Shown piece by piece: positions 43,031-55,019 of a stretch of 64,000 nt of DNA. The stretch lies in contig JASXTE010000015.1 in NCBI GenBank assembly GCA_030280995.1, forward strand, positions 27,967,001-28,031,000, in the 5' to 3' direction. The notes below the pieces were generated by a model. That model had not been told where the DNA came from, searched no databases, and saw only the letters and a list, made by a program, of their open reading frames with translations. The DNA comes from Hemileia vastatrix. Its lineage: Eukaryota > Basidiomycota > Pucciniomycetes > Pucciniales > Zaghouaniaceae. The position numbers and the translations under genes are program-made. Numbering within the stretch: the first letter of the stretch is position 1; each line of letters opens with the position of its first letter.

Positions 43031-43615
43031 TTATTCAATTATTTCTGGAATTGGGTGTTGATAGCTTTAGGAGGTTAAAATTTTAGGTGGTAATGATGCT
43101 AATGAAAGCATAATGGTGAATTAGGTGAAATTTGTGGCGCTTTAACATGGTCTAAAGTTGAAATTATTATTGGAAGCCTGGCAAAAGTATTTTATGGGTT
43201 TGCTGTATAGCAAAGTTTGAAAATTGTGATGAAGGAATCAGAAGTTAGGATGGTAGTTGGATTTTAGGGAATGATTTTTTTTAGTGCCTCATAGTTAGGC
43301 CATTTTTTTTTTGGTGTGAAGCTTGGAGGACCTTATGGCGAGATTGGAATCATAGAATTCGGCTCAGTGGGGGGCCCTATGAGGTTGGAATCAGGAGTAT
43401 TCGGCTCATAGGAAGATCCACTCTCTCAATGCTGTGACAAGAAGGAAGACTGGTATATGGGAGTCTGAAGGGATTCAAACCTTGCTCTCAGTAGTGGAAT
43501 CATCACAAGATTTATTTTATTTTATGTTATATCAAGCCAGAGAAGAAAGAAAACATCATTTATGTTGAAAGTTTAAGAAGACCAAGCAAAAACAAAATTT
43601 TATCAAGTTATACTG

Positions 43616-44317
43616 TTAGAAAAGATAATTTCTTTGAAATTGTTCAACATCATTATCAAAGCTTTGCATTAAAATTCTTCTTTTCATGAGGTCTTCATGG
43701 TTATTAGCTGGAGTTTCTTGAAAATAGGCCAGCATTTTTCGTTTCAACTCATTAGTAAAGTCAAGAAAAAGATAGCGATGAAAATTTGGGTAATGATTGA
43801 TATAGTCCGTCTTCACTCTACCAACATCATCAGTGTTGGTTATTTCGACAGCTAGAAGTTCAAATATGTTATTAAGTCATAGGTTTAGTCAATTTTGATT
43901 AAAAGTTTTTTTTTTTTTTTTTAGTAAGATAAATAGGGTCTTACATTTAGAGCCAGGAAACATAGTCTCAGCAAAGTTAGTTGGGGGTACTGGCGTTATA
44001 GGATTAGGATCTTGTGAAGGCAAAATTAGGCCGGGATCCGTTGATGAAGATTGAACTTTTGAAGCTGTTTTTGATCTTATTCGTTTTAAGAAGACAGGAA
44101 TTTTGGATCGCTTTTTAGAAGTTGAGGGATCAGGGAGAGCTGCTGGTCCTAAATATACGTTTGTTTTAGAAGGAACTATTGGCCGGTTGCATTTGACTTT
44201 TTTCACACGGCATAAGTCGCAAGCTGTTCTGCCAGGAAGATTAGGGTTGGACATTAAACAAGGTACCTGGTATCGAGCGCAGAGTTCACATGGAGCGACA
44301 AGTTCTTTGGAAGACAT
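43616..44317 (-). CDS. Antisense Zn2Cys6-like protein of D2, two exons
   Basis: Exon 1 is 44317-43945 and exon 2 is 43851-43616, giving the same 202-residue product as D1. The six cysteines are at residues 10-43 with the basic half second. The gene starts 124 bp from LTR 3, in the opposite direction to gag-pol. Both D copies keep it open while pol has a stop. Confidence 0.7.
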
Positions 44318-44430
44318 ATTGATGAAGATGAATTTTTTAGTTGATTAAAGAAGATGGTGGTTGAAGGTTAAAGATGAATATTGTGCTCAACCACTTATGC
44401 GAAGTTATAAGAATGGGGACATTCTCGATT

Positions 44431-44440
44431 GGAGGGAGGA
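44431..44440 (+). promoter_or_regulatory. Polypurine tract of D2
   Basis: GGAGGGAGGA directly precedes LTR 3. Confidence 0.85.
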
Positions 44441-45620
44441 TGTGGTAGCCTAAAGTTTAGTACGGCACCTAAGTACGTAAATGGAGTTATTACGGCGTGC
44501 AAGATTGGCATTATTATTTTTTTTATAAAAGGGTTTTATTTAATTTATTGGAGTTTAAAATATGAAGAAATTGGTCACGAGCAAATGCCTACACAAATAC
44601 AATTTATTTTACGGAGAAAACTTATTTTATGGTCTAAAAAAAATTTATAAGTATCAAGTCAAGACACTCAAGAACCTTGGGAAATTTTCCCAGAATTTTT
44701 ACTATTTTTCTTATATTTTTAAATGAATTTTAAAGTTTTATAGAAATATTTACGTTTTCAAAAATTACTTAACTTTGATGAATTTTCACGGGGTAATTAG
44801 AGCTGCGCAGACTACGAAAATTAGTTTGCTAGGTAAAGGGGAAGTAGCTCTATTATGTGTAATTTTTCTAGATTTTTTATTATGGTTTTAAGGTTCTAAA
44901 TTGAGTCCGGAAGTCCGGACAGACTCCGTTTCGACTCCGTACGGACTCCGTACGGACTCCGCTTTGACTCCGTACGGACTCCGTACGGACTCCGTTCCGG
45001 CTCCGTACGGACTCCGTACGGGCTCCGGATTGACTCTGGAAGAGCTCTGGAGGGGAAAACTTAGGCACGTGACTGGGAATACTTAAGCGCTTCTCAAACT
45101 CGAAATTGGGAGGAGGGACACATCATACAGCTTAATCATTAACCACCACAGTCTTATTTTTTATTACTCAACAAATTAAAATAACTTGTAATACCCTTAT
45201 AACTTTATATTTTATATATAACATTTTAGAAATACTACTCAACAATTTAAAACACACTTCATACAGGGTATCTTTAGAAAGGTCTTCGTCGCTGGGACTT
45301 GATTATTGCTGTCTCATAAAAATTCAAAATATTATAAAAACATAAAAGTCAATCTTTACAGATCTTTCACTGGTACACCTTAATTGTTGTTATCAGTATT
45401 TCTTTCTCAACAGCCACTTTCATTAAATCTCAATAAGCGTTAATTATTTTAGAGTTTCATTATTTTTTTATCAATCAGATTCAAGTAGATTGGTTAGCTT
45501 AGTGATTTAGAATTCCCATTTTGTTATTTTTATTGGAAGGACGGGGTTTTCAGCTAAATCCACATATCTCCTCCGGATTCTGCTTACAGCAAGGCGACTG
45601 TAAGAGTTTACCTTACCATA
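44441..45620 (+). repeat. LTR 3 of the D dimer
   Basis: This 1180-bp LTR ends TACCATA and is followed by the CCGG target duplication (45621-45624), where the pol of C resumes. Confidence 0.92.
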
Positions 45621-45624
45621 CCGG

Positions 45625-46100
45625 TTGATTTAGAAGCTGAATCATATCTTGGAGTTGACTGGGACACGGTCAAAACTACTGAAGAATTATTGTGTGCAAG
45701 AATGATGCAGCTAGAAAAGAAAGAAGAATATTTAGAAAAGGCATATTCGCGGATGATGAAGATCCGAAATAAATCAGTCAGATATTGGGATGAGCGGTTG
45801 GCACATCGATTAAGGAAACCTTTGAACCCAGGTGATATGGTCCTGGTGTATAATAGGAGTTTGGAAAGTCAGTGGGGAAAAATGTTTGCAGATAGGTGGA
45901 ATGGACCGTATAAAATCAAGGAGCAAGTTTCCGGCGGTTCATATGTGTTAGAAGAGTTGGATGGAGCAGTATTAAAGAAGAGGGTAGTGGCCAATCAAGT
46001 GAAACGGTTCTATCCTGAGGCACCAGGAGTGCCAAAGTCTAACTCCGAAATGAGGATAAACTATGATATTGACGAAGATTTATGGATTCCTCTGCAATGA
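45625..46100 (+). pseudogene. pol: Pol of C, last part: integrase C-terminal region
   Basis: This is the continuation of C pol after the D insertion. Joined to 23616 it reads on in frame (..LPVDLEAES). It holds the alpha-helical C-terminal integrase part and the WNGPYKIKEQV region, then VKRFYPEAPGVP. It ends at TAA? no: the frame ends TGA at 46098-46100, after hairpin-like sequence. The end differs from D, which has one extra base near RFYP and so reads FLRNEDKL. Confidence 0.85.
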
Positions 46101-46250
46101 GGATAAACTATGATGTTTAAAAAAATCTTATCAACCTCCGCAATGAGGATAAACTATGAAATTTCTTAAATTTTATGGATCCTCCGCAATGAGGATAAAC
46201 TATGATAACGACAAAATTTTATGAATTCCTCCGCAACGAGGATAAACTAT
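46043..46250 (+). repeat. Hairpin array 1 of C, 5 units
   Basis: Five units, near 46043, 46088, 46135, 46181 and 46228. Stems are mostly CCTC/GAGG, with loops CGAAAT, TGCAAT, CGCAAT or CGCAAC and tail ATAAACTA. This is half the D number. Confidence 0.8.
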
Positions 46251-47340
46251 CTTTTTTTTTTTTTTTATCAAAAATACTTTACTGTCGTTACACTGTATAT
46301 GGGTGACGAAACTATGATGAAACTTAATGAAATTCAAGAAAACCTTCTTTGAAATTTTCAAAATTTAAAATTCTTAAAATATGGGTGAAGATAGTGTTGG
46401 AAATTTTTTTTAAATTTATTGGAAGAAGTGTTCACAGGAGAACCTTCTTAATTTAATATTGGCAAGTGTGGGGGTAATTGATGGGCTGGCTGCTCTATAC
46501 ACAATTACCCCATAATGTTTGTTTCCAAAATTTTCCCTGTTTCTAGTTGAATCCTGGCTTGGTCTTTTAATTATAGGAAGTCCACTAAGACTATAAACTG
46601 GAACAAATCAAGAGACACCGCTCTCAACGCCGGATTCAAGATTCTTTTTATTTTATTTTGTTTTTGATTTTTTTATGTTAGATTGTGATTTCTTTTCTTT
46701 AATATATATTATGAATTATTGTAAAGGTGATGCTCACTGGTGGTCTCTAATCATTTTTATAAATTGGAGGGAGCCCACCCAGTGATCATCATTATAAAAT
46801 TATCTTCTAAAAACTTTCATTTATTTTCTTTTCTTTTCAATTTCTCGAAATTGTGTAACCACATCAAGTTGCACTTGGATGTGGGTATGATGTCGAGGGT
46901 ACGGCTCATCAAATGGCGGGGGGGCATCTTTTAAAATTTTATTTTAAAATTTTTTTTAGTACTTTTTTTTATCTTTCCTTTCACATTCGTTTATCTTTCT
47001 TTAAAAATTAAATTTTAACTTTTATTTCAAAACTATCTTTTCTAAAATCTTTTATTTTAAATTTTAAAAAAAAAAAAAAAAATTAAATTAAAAAAAATAA
47101 AAAATAAAATAAAATAAATAAAAATAAAAATAAAAATAAAATAATTAAATAAAATAAAATAAAATAAAATAAAATAAAAATAAAAATTAATTAATTAATT
47201 AATTAAATCAAAATTATTATTATAATTCTTAGTTTTATTTTTCAGTCTTCATTCTTTTTAGTTTTATTCATTTAGTTTAGACAGGAAACAGGGTCTAGGG
47301 GAACTCAATACCTATGGGATTTTACTTCAAGACATCTGTT
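46251..47340. other. Non-coding 3' region of C
   Basis: It matches the D inter-array region with small differences. It holds a lone hairpin at 46579-46601 and A-rich simple sequence at about 47065-47195. No gene was seen. Confidence 0.6.
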
Positions 47341-48245
47341 AGTCCTCCAAGACTTTAAACTGGCTATTTTTCAAGACTTTCATTAAGGATAATTTTCTTT
47401 ATCTTGACATCTGTTAGTCCTCCAAGACTTTAAACTGGCTACTGTTCAAGACGTTCTTTAAGGTTTTTTTACACGTATTTTGGATCTGTTAGTCCTCCAA
47501 GACTTTAAACTGGCTACTGTTCAAGACTTTCCTTAAGGGTTTTATACAAATTTTGGAGCCGTTAGTCCTCCAAGACTTTAAACTGGCTAATTTTTAAAAC
47601 TTTCATTAAAGATTTTATATTGGAGCTGTTAGTCCTTCAAGACTTTAAACTGAATTTCAAGGATGTTCAAGATTTTATGGATATTTTTGGAGACAGATTT
47701 TTTTTATTTTATTTTATTTTTATCAAACAAATGTTAGGTCCACCAAGACCTTAAACTGGAGTGTTATCAAATGTTAGGTCCACCAAGACCTTAAACTGGA
47801 CTTTTATCAAGCTGTTGGGTCCACCATGACCTTAAACTGGATTTCTTATCGATTAAATGTTTGGTCCACCATGACTTTAAACTGGTAGTTCATTCATTGT
47901 TTAGTCCACTATGACTTTAAACTGGAAAATAAATATCTGCAGGATAATTCAACATTCCTTGGTCCACTATGGCATTATACTGGATTACTTGTCAATAAAA
48001 TGTTTGGTCCACTATGACATTAAACTGGATTATCAAATTTATTCAATCTTTGGTCAAGCCTAGGCCTTACTTAGGAATTTATCAAGTTATTTAGGCACCT
48101 AAAAGATCTTTGGTCCACCAAGACCATAAACTGGCAATCGATTATATGTTTGGTCTACCAAGACATTAAACTGGAATGTCAATCTTGTTTGGATAACTCA
48201 ATTCAATCTTTTAATTTATCACTGTCCACTAAGACTCTAAACTGG
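47341..48245 (+). repeat. Hairpin array 2 of C, about 16 units
   Basis: The first five units have AGTC/GACT stems with loops CTCCAA or CTTCAA. Later units have GGTC/GACC or mixed stems with loops CACCAA, CACCAT, CACTAT or CTACCA. Tails are TTAAACTGG or close. It has two more units than D at the left end. Confidence 0.82.
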
Positions 48246-48830
48246 TTATTCAATTATTTCTGGAATTGGGTGCTGATAAGCTTTAGGAGGTTAAAATTTT
48301 AGGTGGTGATGATGCTAATGAAAGCATAATAGTTAATTAGGTGAAATTTGTGGCGCTTTAACATGGTCTAAAGTTAAAATTATTATTGGAAGCCTGGCAA
48401 AAGTATTTTATAGGTTTGCTGTATAGCAAAGTTTGAAAATTGTGATGAAGGAATCAGAAGTTAGGATGGTAGTTGGATTTTAGGGAATGATTTTTTTAGT
48501 GCCTCAGTGTTAGGCCATTTTTGGTGTGAAGCTTGGAGGACCTTATGGCGAGATTGGAATCATAGAATTCGGCTCAGTGGGGGGCCCTATGAGGTTGGAA
48601 TCAGGAGTATTCGGCTCATAGGAAGATCCACTCTCTCAATGCTGTGACAAGAAGGAAGACTGGTATATGGGAGTCTGAAGGGATTCAAACCTTGCTCTCA
48701 GTAGTGGAATCATCACAAGATTTATATTATTTTATTTTATGTTATATCAAGCCAGAGAAGAAAGAAAACATCATTTATGTTGAAAGTTCAAGAAGACCAA
48801 GCAAAAACAAAATTTTATCAAGTTATACTG

Positions 48831-49522
48831 TTAGAAAAGATAATTTCTTTGAAATTTTTCAACATCATTATCAAAGCTTTGCATTAAAATTCTTCTTTTC
48901 ATGAGGTCTTCATGGTTATTAGCTGGAGTTTCTTGAAAATAGGCCAGCATTTTTCGTTTCAACTCATTAGTAAAGTCAAGAAAAAGATAGTGATGAAAAT
49001 TTGGATAATGATTGATATAGTCCGTCTTCACTCTACCAACATCATCAGTGTTGGTTATTTCGACAGCTAGAAGTTCAAATATGTTATTAAGTCATAGGTT
49101 TAGTCAATTTTGATTAAAAGTTTTTTTTAGTAAGATAATAGGGTCTTACATTTAGAGCCAGGAAACATAGTCTCAGCAAAGTTGGTTGGGGGCACTGGCG
49201 TTATAGGATTAGGATCTTGTGAAGGAAAAATAAGGCCGGGATCCGCTGATGAAGATTGAACTTATGAAGCTGCTTTTGATCTTATTCGTTTTAAGAAGAC
49301 AGGAATTTTTGATCGCTTTTTAGAAGTTGAGGGATCAGGGAGAGCTGCTGGTCCTAAATATACGTTTGTTTTAGAAGGAACTAATGGCCGGTTACATTTG
49401 ACTTTTTTCACACGGCATAAGTCGCAAGCTGTCCTGCCAGGAAGATTAGGGTTGGACATTAAACAAGGTACCTGGTATCAAGCGCAGAGTTCACATGGAG
49501 CAACAAGTTCTTTGGAAGACAT
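48831..49522 (-). pseudogene. Antisense Zn2Cys6-like gene of C, decayed
   Basis: This is the counterpart of the D antisense gene, at the same distance from the 3' LTR. A TGA at 49478-49480 replaces the CGA for Arg15 inside the cysteine cluster (CpG to TpG), and a TAA at 49262-49264 lies further on. The exon-2 part (49031-48831) remains open. Splice signals look retained. The copy is dead, in line with the decay of C gag and pol. Confidence 0.75.
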
Positions 49523-49635
49523 ATTGATGAAGATGAATTTTATAGTTGATTAAAGAAGATGGTGGTTGAAGGTTAAAGATGAATATTGTGTTCAACCACT
49601 TATGCAAAGCTTTAAGAATGGGGACATTCTCGATT

Positions 49636-49645
49636 GGAGGGAGGA
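49636..49645 (+). promoter_or_regulatory. Polypurine tract of C
   Basis: GGAGGGAGGA next to the 3' LTR. Confidence 0.85.
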
Positions 49646-50732
49646 TGTGGTAGCCTAAAGTTTAGTATGGAACCTAAGTATGTAAACGGAGTTATTACGG
49701 CGTGCAAGATTGGAGTTATTATTTTTTATAAAAGGGTTTTATTTAATTTATTGGAGTTTAAAATATGAAGAAATTGGTCACGAGCAAATGCCTACACAAA
49801 TACAATTTATTTTACGGAGAAAACTTATTTTTACGGTCTGAAAAACTTATAAGTATCAAGTCAAGTCACTCAAGAACCTTGGGAATTTTTCCCAGAGTTT
49901 TTACTATTTTTCTTATATTTTTAAATGAATTTTAAAGTTTTATAGAAATATTTATGTTTTCAAAAATTACTTAACTTTGATGAATTTTCACGGGGTAATT
50001 AGAGCTGCGCAGACTACGAAAATTAGTTTGGTATGTAAGGGGGAAGTAGCTCTATTATGTGTAATTTTTCTAGATTTGTTATTATAGTTTTAAGGTTCTA
50101 ATTGAGTCCGGAAGTCGGGACAGACTCCGTACGGGCTCCGGATTGACTCTGGGAGAGCTCTGGAGGGGAAAACTTAGGCACGTGACTAGGAATACTTAAG
50201 CTCCTCTCAAACTCGAAATTGATGGGGGGGGACAGATCATACAGCTTAATCATTAACCACCACAGTCTCATTTTTTATTACTCAACAAATCAAATAAATT
50301 TGTAATACCCTTATAACTTTATATTTTATATATAACAATTTAGAAATACTATTCAACAATTTAAATCACACTTCATACAGGTTTTCTTTAGAAAGGTCTT
50401 CATCGCTGGGACTTGATTATTGCTGTCTAATAAAAATTCAAATTATTATAAAAACATAAAAGTCAATCTTTTCAGATCTTTCACTGGTACAACTTAATTG
50501 TTGTTATCAGAATTTCTTTCTCAACAGCCACTTTCTTTAAATCTCAATAAGCGTTAATTATTTTAGAGTTTCATTATTTTCATCAATCAGATCCAAGTAT
50601 ATTGGTTAGCTTAGTGATTTAGAATTCCCATTTTGTTATTTTTATTGGAAGGACGGGGTTTTCCACTAAATCCACACATCTCCTCCGGATTCTGCTTACA
50701 GCAAGGCCACTGTAAGAGTTTACCTTACCATA
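49646..50732 (+). repeat. 3' LTR of C
   Basis: This 1087-bp LTR begins TGTGGTA, ends TACCATA and is followed by CCGT (50733-50736). It has one CCGTACGG unit like the 5' LTR, with a handful of base differences from it. Confidence 0.9.
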
Positions 50733-50736
50733 CCGT

Positions 50737-50866
50737 CAATAATTTGGGAAGGCCTCCAATTGTCAAGGGGTGCTTTTGGTCTAGAAGCTTGGTTCGAGGT
50801 TTATACGAGGAATTTTGGGGTTTTATTGGACTCTCAAAGAATGGTACGTATTTCTTAATCAAATAA
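50737..50866 (+). other. Right part of the reading frame split by C
   Basis: The frame continues as NNLGRPPIVKGCFWSRS and LVRGLYEEFWGF to a TAA at 50864-50866. A possible splice donor (AATG then GTACGT) sits near 50840. The product is unrecognised and the coding status uncertain. Confidence 0.35.
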
Positions 50867-53019
50867 TTGCTTTACTCAAATAAAAGAGGTTGTTATAAGA
50901 TATCAATATAAATTATAGATTAGAATTACGGTGTTTTAAATACTAAAACTATAAAATATAGGAATAAATGTATTGTTGTGAGTGTAATAATAATGTAAGT
51001 GATAAAAAGAATGTTTTGAAAAGCACAAAGTAAGAGGCCTTTTATAGGCAAAACATGCGGGAATAAAATATACGGAATTCACACTATGTATTGTAAGAAT
51101 GTGAGTAAAAGAATGACTGAAAGGAGTACATATATGACATAAGAATTAAATAAATGATACGTCAACAAGGACATCAAATTTATTAGCAATAAAGTTTGAG
51201 TTCCTTGGACTGTCACAATTAATTACACAATAATTAATTAATTATATTACTTTCACGGGATTCCAGATCTCTCACTGAGGTAATATAATTAATTTAAAGT
51301 TTTTTATTATAATTTTATTTTTAAATTCTATTCCCATTGACTTATACCATTGAGCACAGTGTTAGGGAGTAAAATTGTAAGGGACATTTTATTTACATTA
51401 ATTAATTATACTACTTATTGTACTTAACTAGTTAATTGTAAGTAATGCTTAAGTAGGTAATTAATTATTAGTAAGAAGAAGGGGCGTGGCTTCAACTCAG
51501 TAAAATAATTAATTATTTTACCAGTTAAGTCTAGTAGCCTGGCTGAATGTGTGTGTGTGTGTGTACAGTTACCAGCAATAAATCCTTGCCAAACTCAAAT
51601 TTTTTATTTATTTTATTTTTTTTACTATTTTGTGGTAACACTCTCCCTAAAATGATTTTGATTCCATTTTTAAACTGATTTCATGACTCCTGAAGGCCAT
51701 TAGATTCATAATATAATGTTGAAGAAGAAAATAAAAGATAAAAAAAGATAAAAAAAGATCAATAGTTTTCTATTCATTATGGGTTATCAATGTTAAGGGA
51801 TCTGCAATTAGGGATCAGGAATTTTTTTTTCATAGTGTAGACAATCATAGAGTACTAGCTATAGGCCTTGACCAAGGGAGTTGGAGAAAACCAGAGAGAA
51901 AATCCCCAGTCCCTTTTTAGAAATACCAGGTGAGATTAATTTGCTACAGCAAATTAGAGACTGTTACAATTACCCTTCCAAAAATTTCTTGAATGCTTAA
52001 CAAGTCAAGAAAGTAGCCAATAGCCGACCACTGAGAGCCAATAAACTAAAACCTGAAATGCAGAGAAAATCCACACCAGAAACCAGAAACACAGTGCATT
52101 TGTTGCACAGAAAACAGCAATAATATTTGATGCAGGCTGCAAATCTGCACCAGAGAAACCAGTTTCCAAAGTTGAGTTAAATGAAGAACTATACTTGCAT
52201 CAAACACAGCCAATTGTGTCTAAAAAACAGTGAAAGCAGAGTATGAAACAGTGATCTAATTACTAGATAGTTGTATGAAAAATAGAGTTGCAACAAACTG
52301 TCTTATTCAGTATCTACACACAGACATATATTAAAATCTATGTTACACCTGCAAAATTGACTATTCTTCCACTAAAATTGCATAAAAACCCCTCTAGAAG
52401 CACTACCCAGGTTGCTACAGTCAAGGCAGGTGGGTGACTTCCCTAAACCAAAAAACCAGAGCCTCTAAAAACCATGAAAACAACATAAAACACCTTAAAC
52501 CTATAAATATGATAAAAAATAATCAAAACTCAAAATGTAAAGAAAAATTAGCTCTATCATATGGTTCTAATAACTTAAACCTAGCACTTAAGGCTAGCCA
52601 AAAAACATGAAAACCAAAATTAAACAGTTATAGTAAAAACCAAAATATGCCCCAATGAGCCATTAAAACCCAGAATATAAAAAATACCATCAGGACATGA
52701 ATTATAAATAAACACCAGGTATATCCAATGATAATAGCCACATCTCCATATTACCAATAATCATTCCAGTAATCCAGAAAAACAACATAAACCCCCAATT
52801 TCAGTATACCTGACACTCCCAAATGTCAACCCAATTACCAAAACAGCACCAAATCAACTTCTCAAAGGCACTATTCATGTTAATATGCCACACTGGATCA
52901 GAAATTATTAATTGAAGAAGATTCTTACCCACTAGCCCAAAGACTAGTGGATAAGGAAGGCACAATAATGCATTCTCCCACCTCTTATACCCCAATTTCT
53001 ATTCCTAATTCCTGATCCC
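50867..53019. other. Non-coding stretch, no gene recognised
   Basis: AT-rich DNA with an (AATT)-rich part at 51210-51480 and a (GT)9 run near 51547-51563. A 14-bp sequence, AGGGATCAGGAATT at 51810-51823, recurs inverted at 53007-53020. The part 52000-53000 could be decayed interior of an A-like element beside the LTR at 53020, but no protein homology is visible. Confidence 0.45.
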
Positions 53020-53700
53020 TGTCACCAGAAAAACTATGCACAAGGTCAAGGGAGTTCCTGAGTAAGTGATATTGGAAAAAGTAAATTGAGAACTACTTCA
53101 AAGCACAGAGGATTACTTTGAAGAATTTATTTGAAGATATTTCAAAGAGAAATTGATCCTGCTTTGAGATAGGTTTGAGAGAAATATTAATGTATGTTCT
53201 AAATTGACACTAATTATTCTGGCTAATCTCACAAAGGGTTTTAATTAATAATCAAAGAAAGGATTTAGGAATTTAGTGTTGATTAAAATTGATTATTAAG
53301 AAAGGTAGGAAACAATAATAGCCTAATATAATTTCAACTACTATCAGAACATATTATAATTAAATTCAAAGGAATGTTGAACCCATCCAACCCATTTATA
53401 TTGACAACTCTACCTCAAATTGATATTTTGAATAATCTATCATTACCCAATCACAGACCCTTTAACCTTACTATCTACCCCTACTCACAGACCCTTAATT
53501 ACCCTTTGATACACAATAACCCACATTTAGAGTATTGCATCCACCATAGCACTAATGTGTGGTGCTTCACTTAAGATTGTAAAGTATAAGAATATGATTG
53601 ACTTATTTAGAATTTAATATTTAGATAGCGCAGTCAAATTGAGGTACAGCTAGTCCTAAAATGCTTTGTTCAAAAAAAAATTCAACTTTTGCCAATAATT
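53020..53700 (-). repeat. Decayed LTR related to family A
   Basis: It begins TGTCACC and follows the A LTR over most of its length with many substitutions and gaps. Shared landmarks include TGCACAAGGTC, CACAGAGGA, ATAATCAAAG and TATTATAATT. The right end is uncertain. CpG sites of A are nearly all TpG or CpA here (for example CTTCGAA-type sites). Orientation is taken from the A LTR. Confidence 0.65.
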
Positions 53701-54577
53701 TTACATTCTGTCTAGAAATGCCATCACCACAAAAATTTCTCATTTGAGAGAGAGAGGTGAGAAACTTGTTCATTCACTTTCTAAAAAATTCTTAAAAAAC
53801 AAAAAAACTGTTAGGTATAGTTCCTCTTCCCACCCCAGCATCAATGACAGTTTCCCACTAATTGCTCATTTGGTGGAAGAAACATTATTTCTCAAGCTTT
53901 TTCAGGTAAATATACTTAATTATACTGGTTTCCTTTGCTAATATTTCCTTATTTTTTATTTTTTACCCTATTTTTTCCCTGTATTGTGTGTTCCCCCCCC
54001 CCTCAAGATTGGGTGATTTTTTTGTTTGGTGAGCTTTTTATTTGTTTTCTCAATTCTTTTTATCGGTTATAAAGGTGTTTATTCTAATATCACTCTAGTT
54101 CACACTTTGAAAAATATTCCATTCTTAAATAAGACCCACAATTCAAACTTTCCATGGTAATGGAAGCTTTGAATGGACTAACCCTTGATGATATTAACTT
54201 TAAAAATTCTTGTAACATTCATTTTAATTCTCCTTGCAATTGGCTTAAGATCTATAAAGAAACCCAATCTGTGGTCAGATATCCTTCTTTGTGCCTTAAG
54301 ACTGGTTGCCCATTAATTTTACAGGAAGATCATTAAAAATTTATACTGGAAATGGTAGAAGAAGACCCTACCATTTATCAGGATGAAATTATTGAAATAT
54401 TGAAAAATGATCACAATATAACAGTCTCAAAGTCTACTATAGCCAAGGAGCTAGTTCATCACCTTCATCTCAGCAAAAAATTATTACAATGTGTCAATCC
54501 AGCTCAGAGCCTTTTTCAAAGAGCAAAATTCTTTGCAACTGTTGAACAGCTAAATGTATCTCAATTGATATTTACTG

Positions 54578-54644
54578 GTGAGTGCTCTTTTTTGTTTTGA
54601 TTAAAACTATAGCTAACTTTTGTGGTTGGAGTAATTGTTTTAAG
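54578..54644 (+). other. Intron in the transposase remnant
   Basis: GTGAGT to TTTTAAG. Removal restores the conserved FTDE in frame (phase 1). Confidence 0.55.
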
Positions 54645-55019
54645 ATGAATGTGGTATATCATTAGATAATGTATATTTTTCAAAAGGTTGGGTATTAAAG
54701 GGCAGGCATACCAAACAAGTCTCTCATGTGAGAGCAAGGCATCTTTTTAAAATAATACCTGCAGTATCTCTATCTGGTAAACATGATTCAGCAAGAGACT
54801 GTCACTAGATTCCATTTTGAATTTTACTTGGAGAAATTTTTGGTCAATTTTTTGTTACCTGTTTTTTTTAAATAATCTAATTTTTTCCATTTATTTCCCC
54901 TTAGTTTCCAATGATGAATCCCTATCACCATGCAATATGGGGGGTGGACTTGCTAGAAAGTCTGCAAACTTGAACCCAAATTCTTTTTTGTTTGAGCATC
55001 AATTGAGGTGTTGATGAAG

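Larger units (their letters stand above)
23617..45620 (+). mobile_element. Tandem dimer of Ty3/gypsy element D (LTR-D1-LTR-D2-LTR)
   Basis: This 22-kb insertion in the integrase of C is flanked by CCGG at 23613-23616 and 45621-45624. It contains three LTRs and two internal regions, with the unit repeating every 10,410-10,414 bp. Differences between units are very few: single bases (for example 30474-30483 against 40884-40893) and length changes in A-rich runs. One target duplication outside the whole dimer suggests a single integration followed by LTR-LTR unequal exchange, or integration of a dimer. A partly collapsed or duplicated assembly is possible, but the few differences argue against simple copying. 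Confidence 0.88.
15891..50732 (+). mobile_element. Ty3/gypsy element C, with the D dimer nested inside
   Basis: This plus-strand LTR retrotransposon is about 12.8 kb without its insert. It has the 5' LTR 15891-16979, tRNA-Lys primer site, gag-protease, pol (19743-23616 and 45625-46100), hairpin arrays in the 3' region, an antisense zinc-cluster pseudogene, a polypurine tract and the 3' LTR 49646-50732. It is flanked by CCGT. The D dimer sits in its integrase C-terminal region. Stop codons in gag, pol and the antisense gene, mostly CGA to TGA, show that it is a dead, older copy than D. Confidence 0.9.

Noticed and set aside
51547..51563. (GT)n run
   Set aside because: Ordinary microsatellite.
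51212..51645. Possible solo LTR from TGTCACAATT to GTGGTAACA
   Set aside because: The ends form a poor inverted repeat and the flanks show no target duplication.
52801..52995. 64-codon minus-strand frame with aromatic residues
   Set aside because: Short, no homology recognised, no supporting context.
51810..53020. 14-bp inverted repeat as ends of a 1.2-kb DNA transposon
   Set aside because: No target duplication or transposase, and the right copy touches an LTR edge; chance or reuse cannot be excluded.
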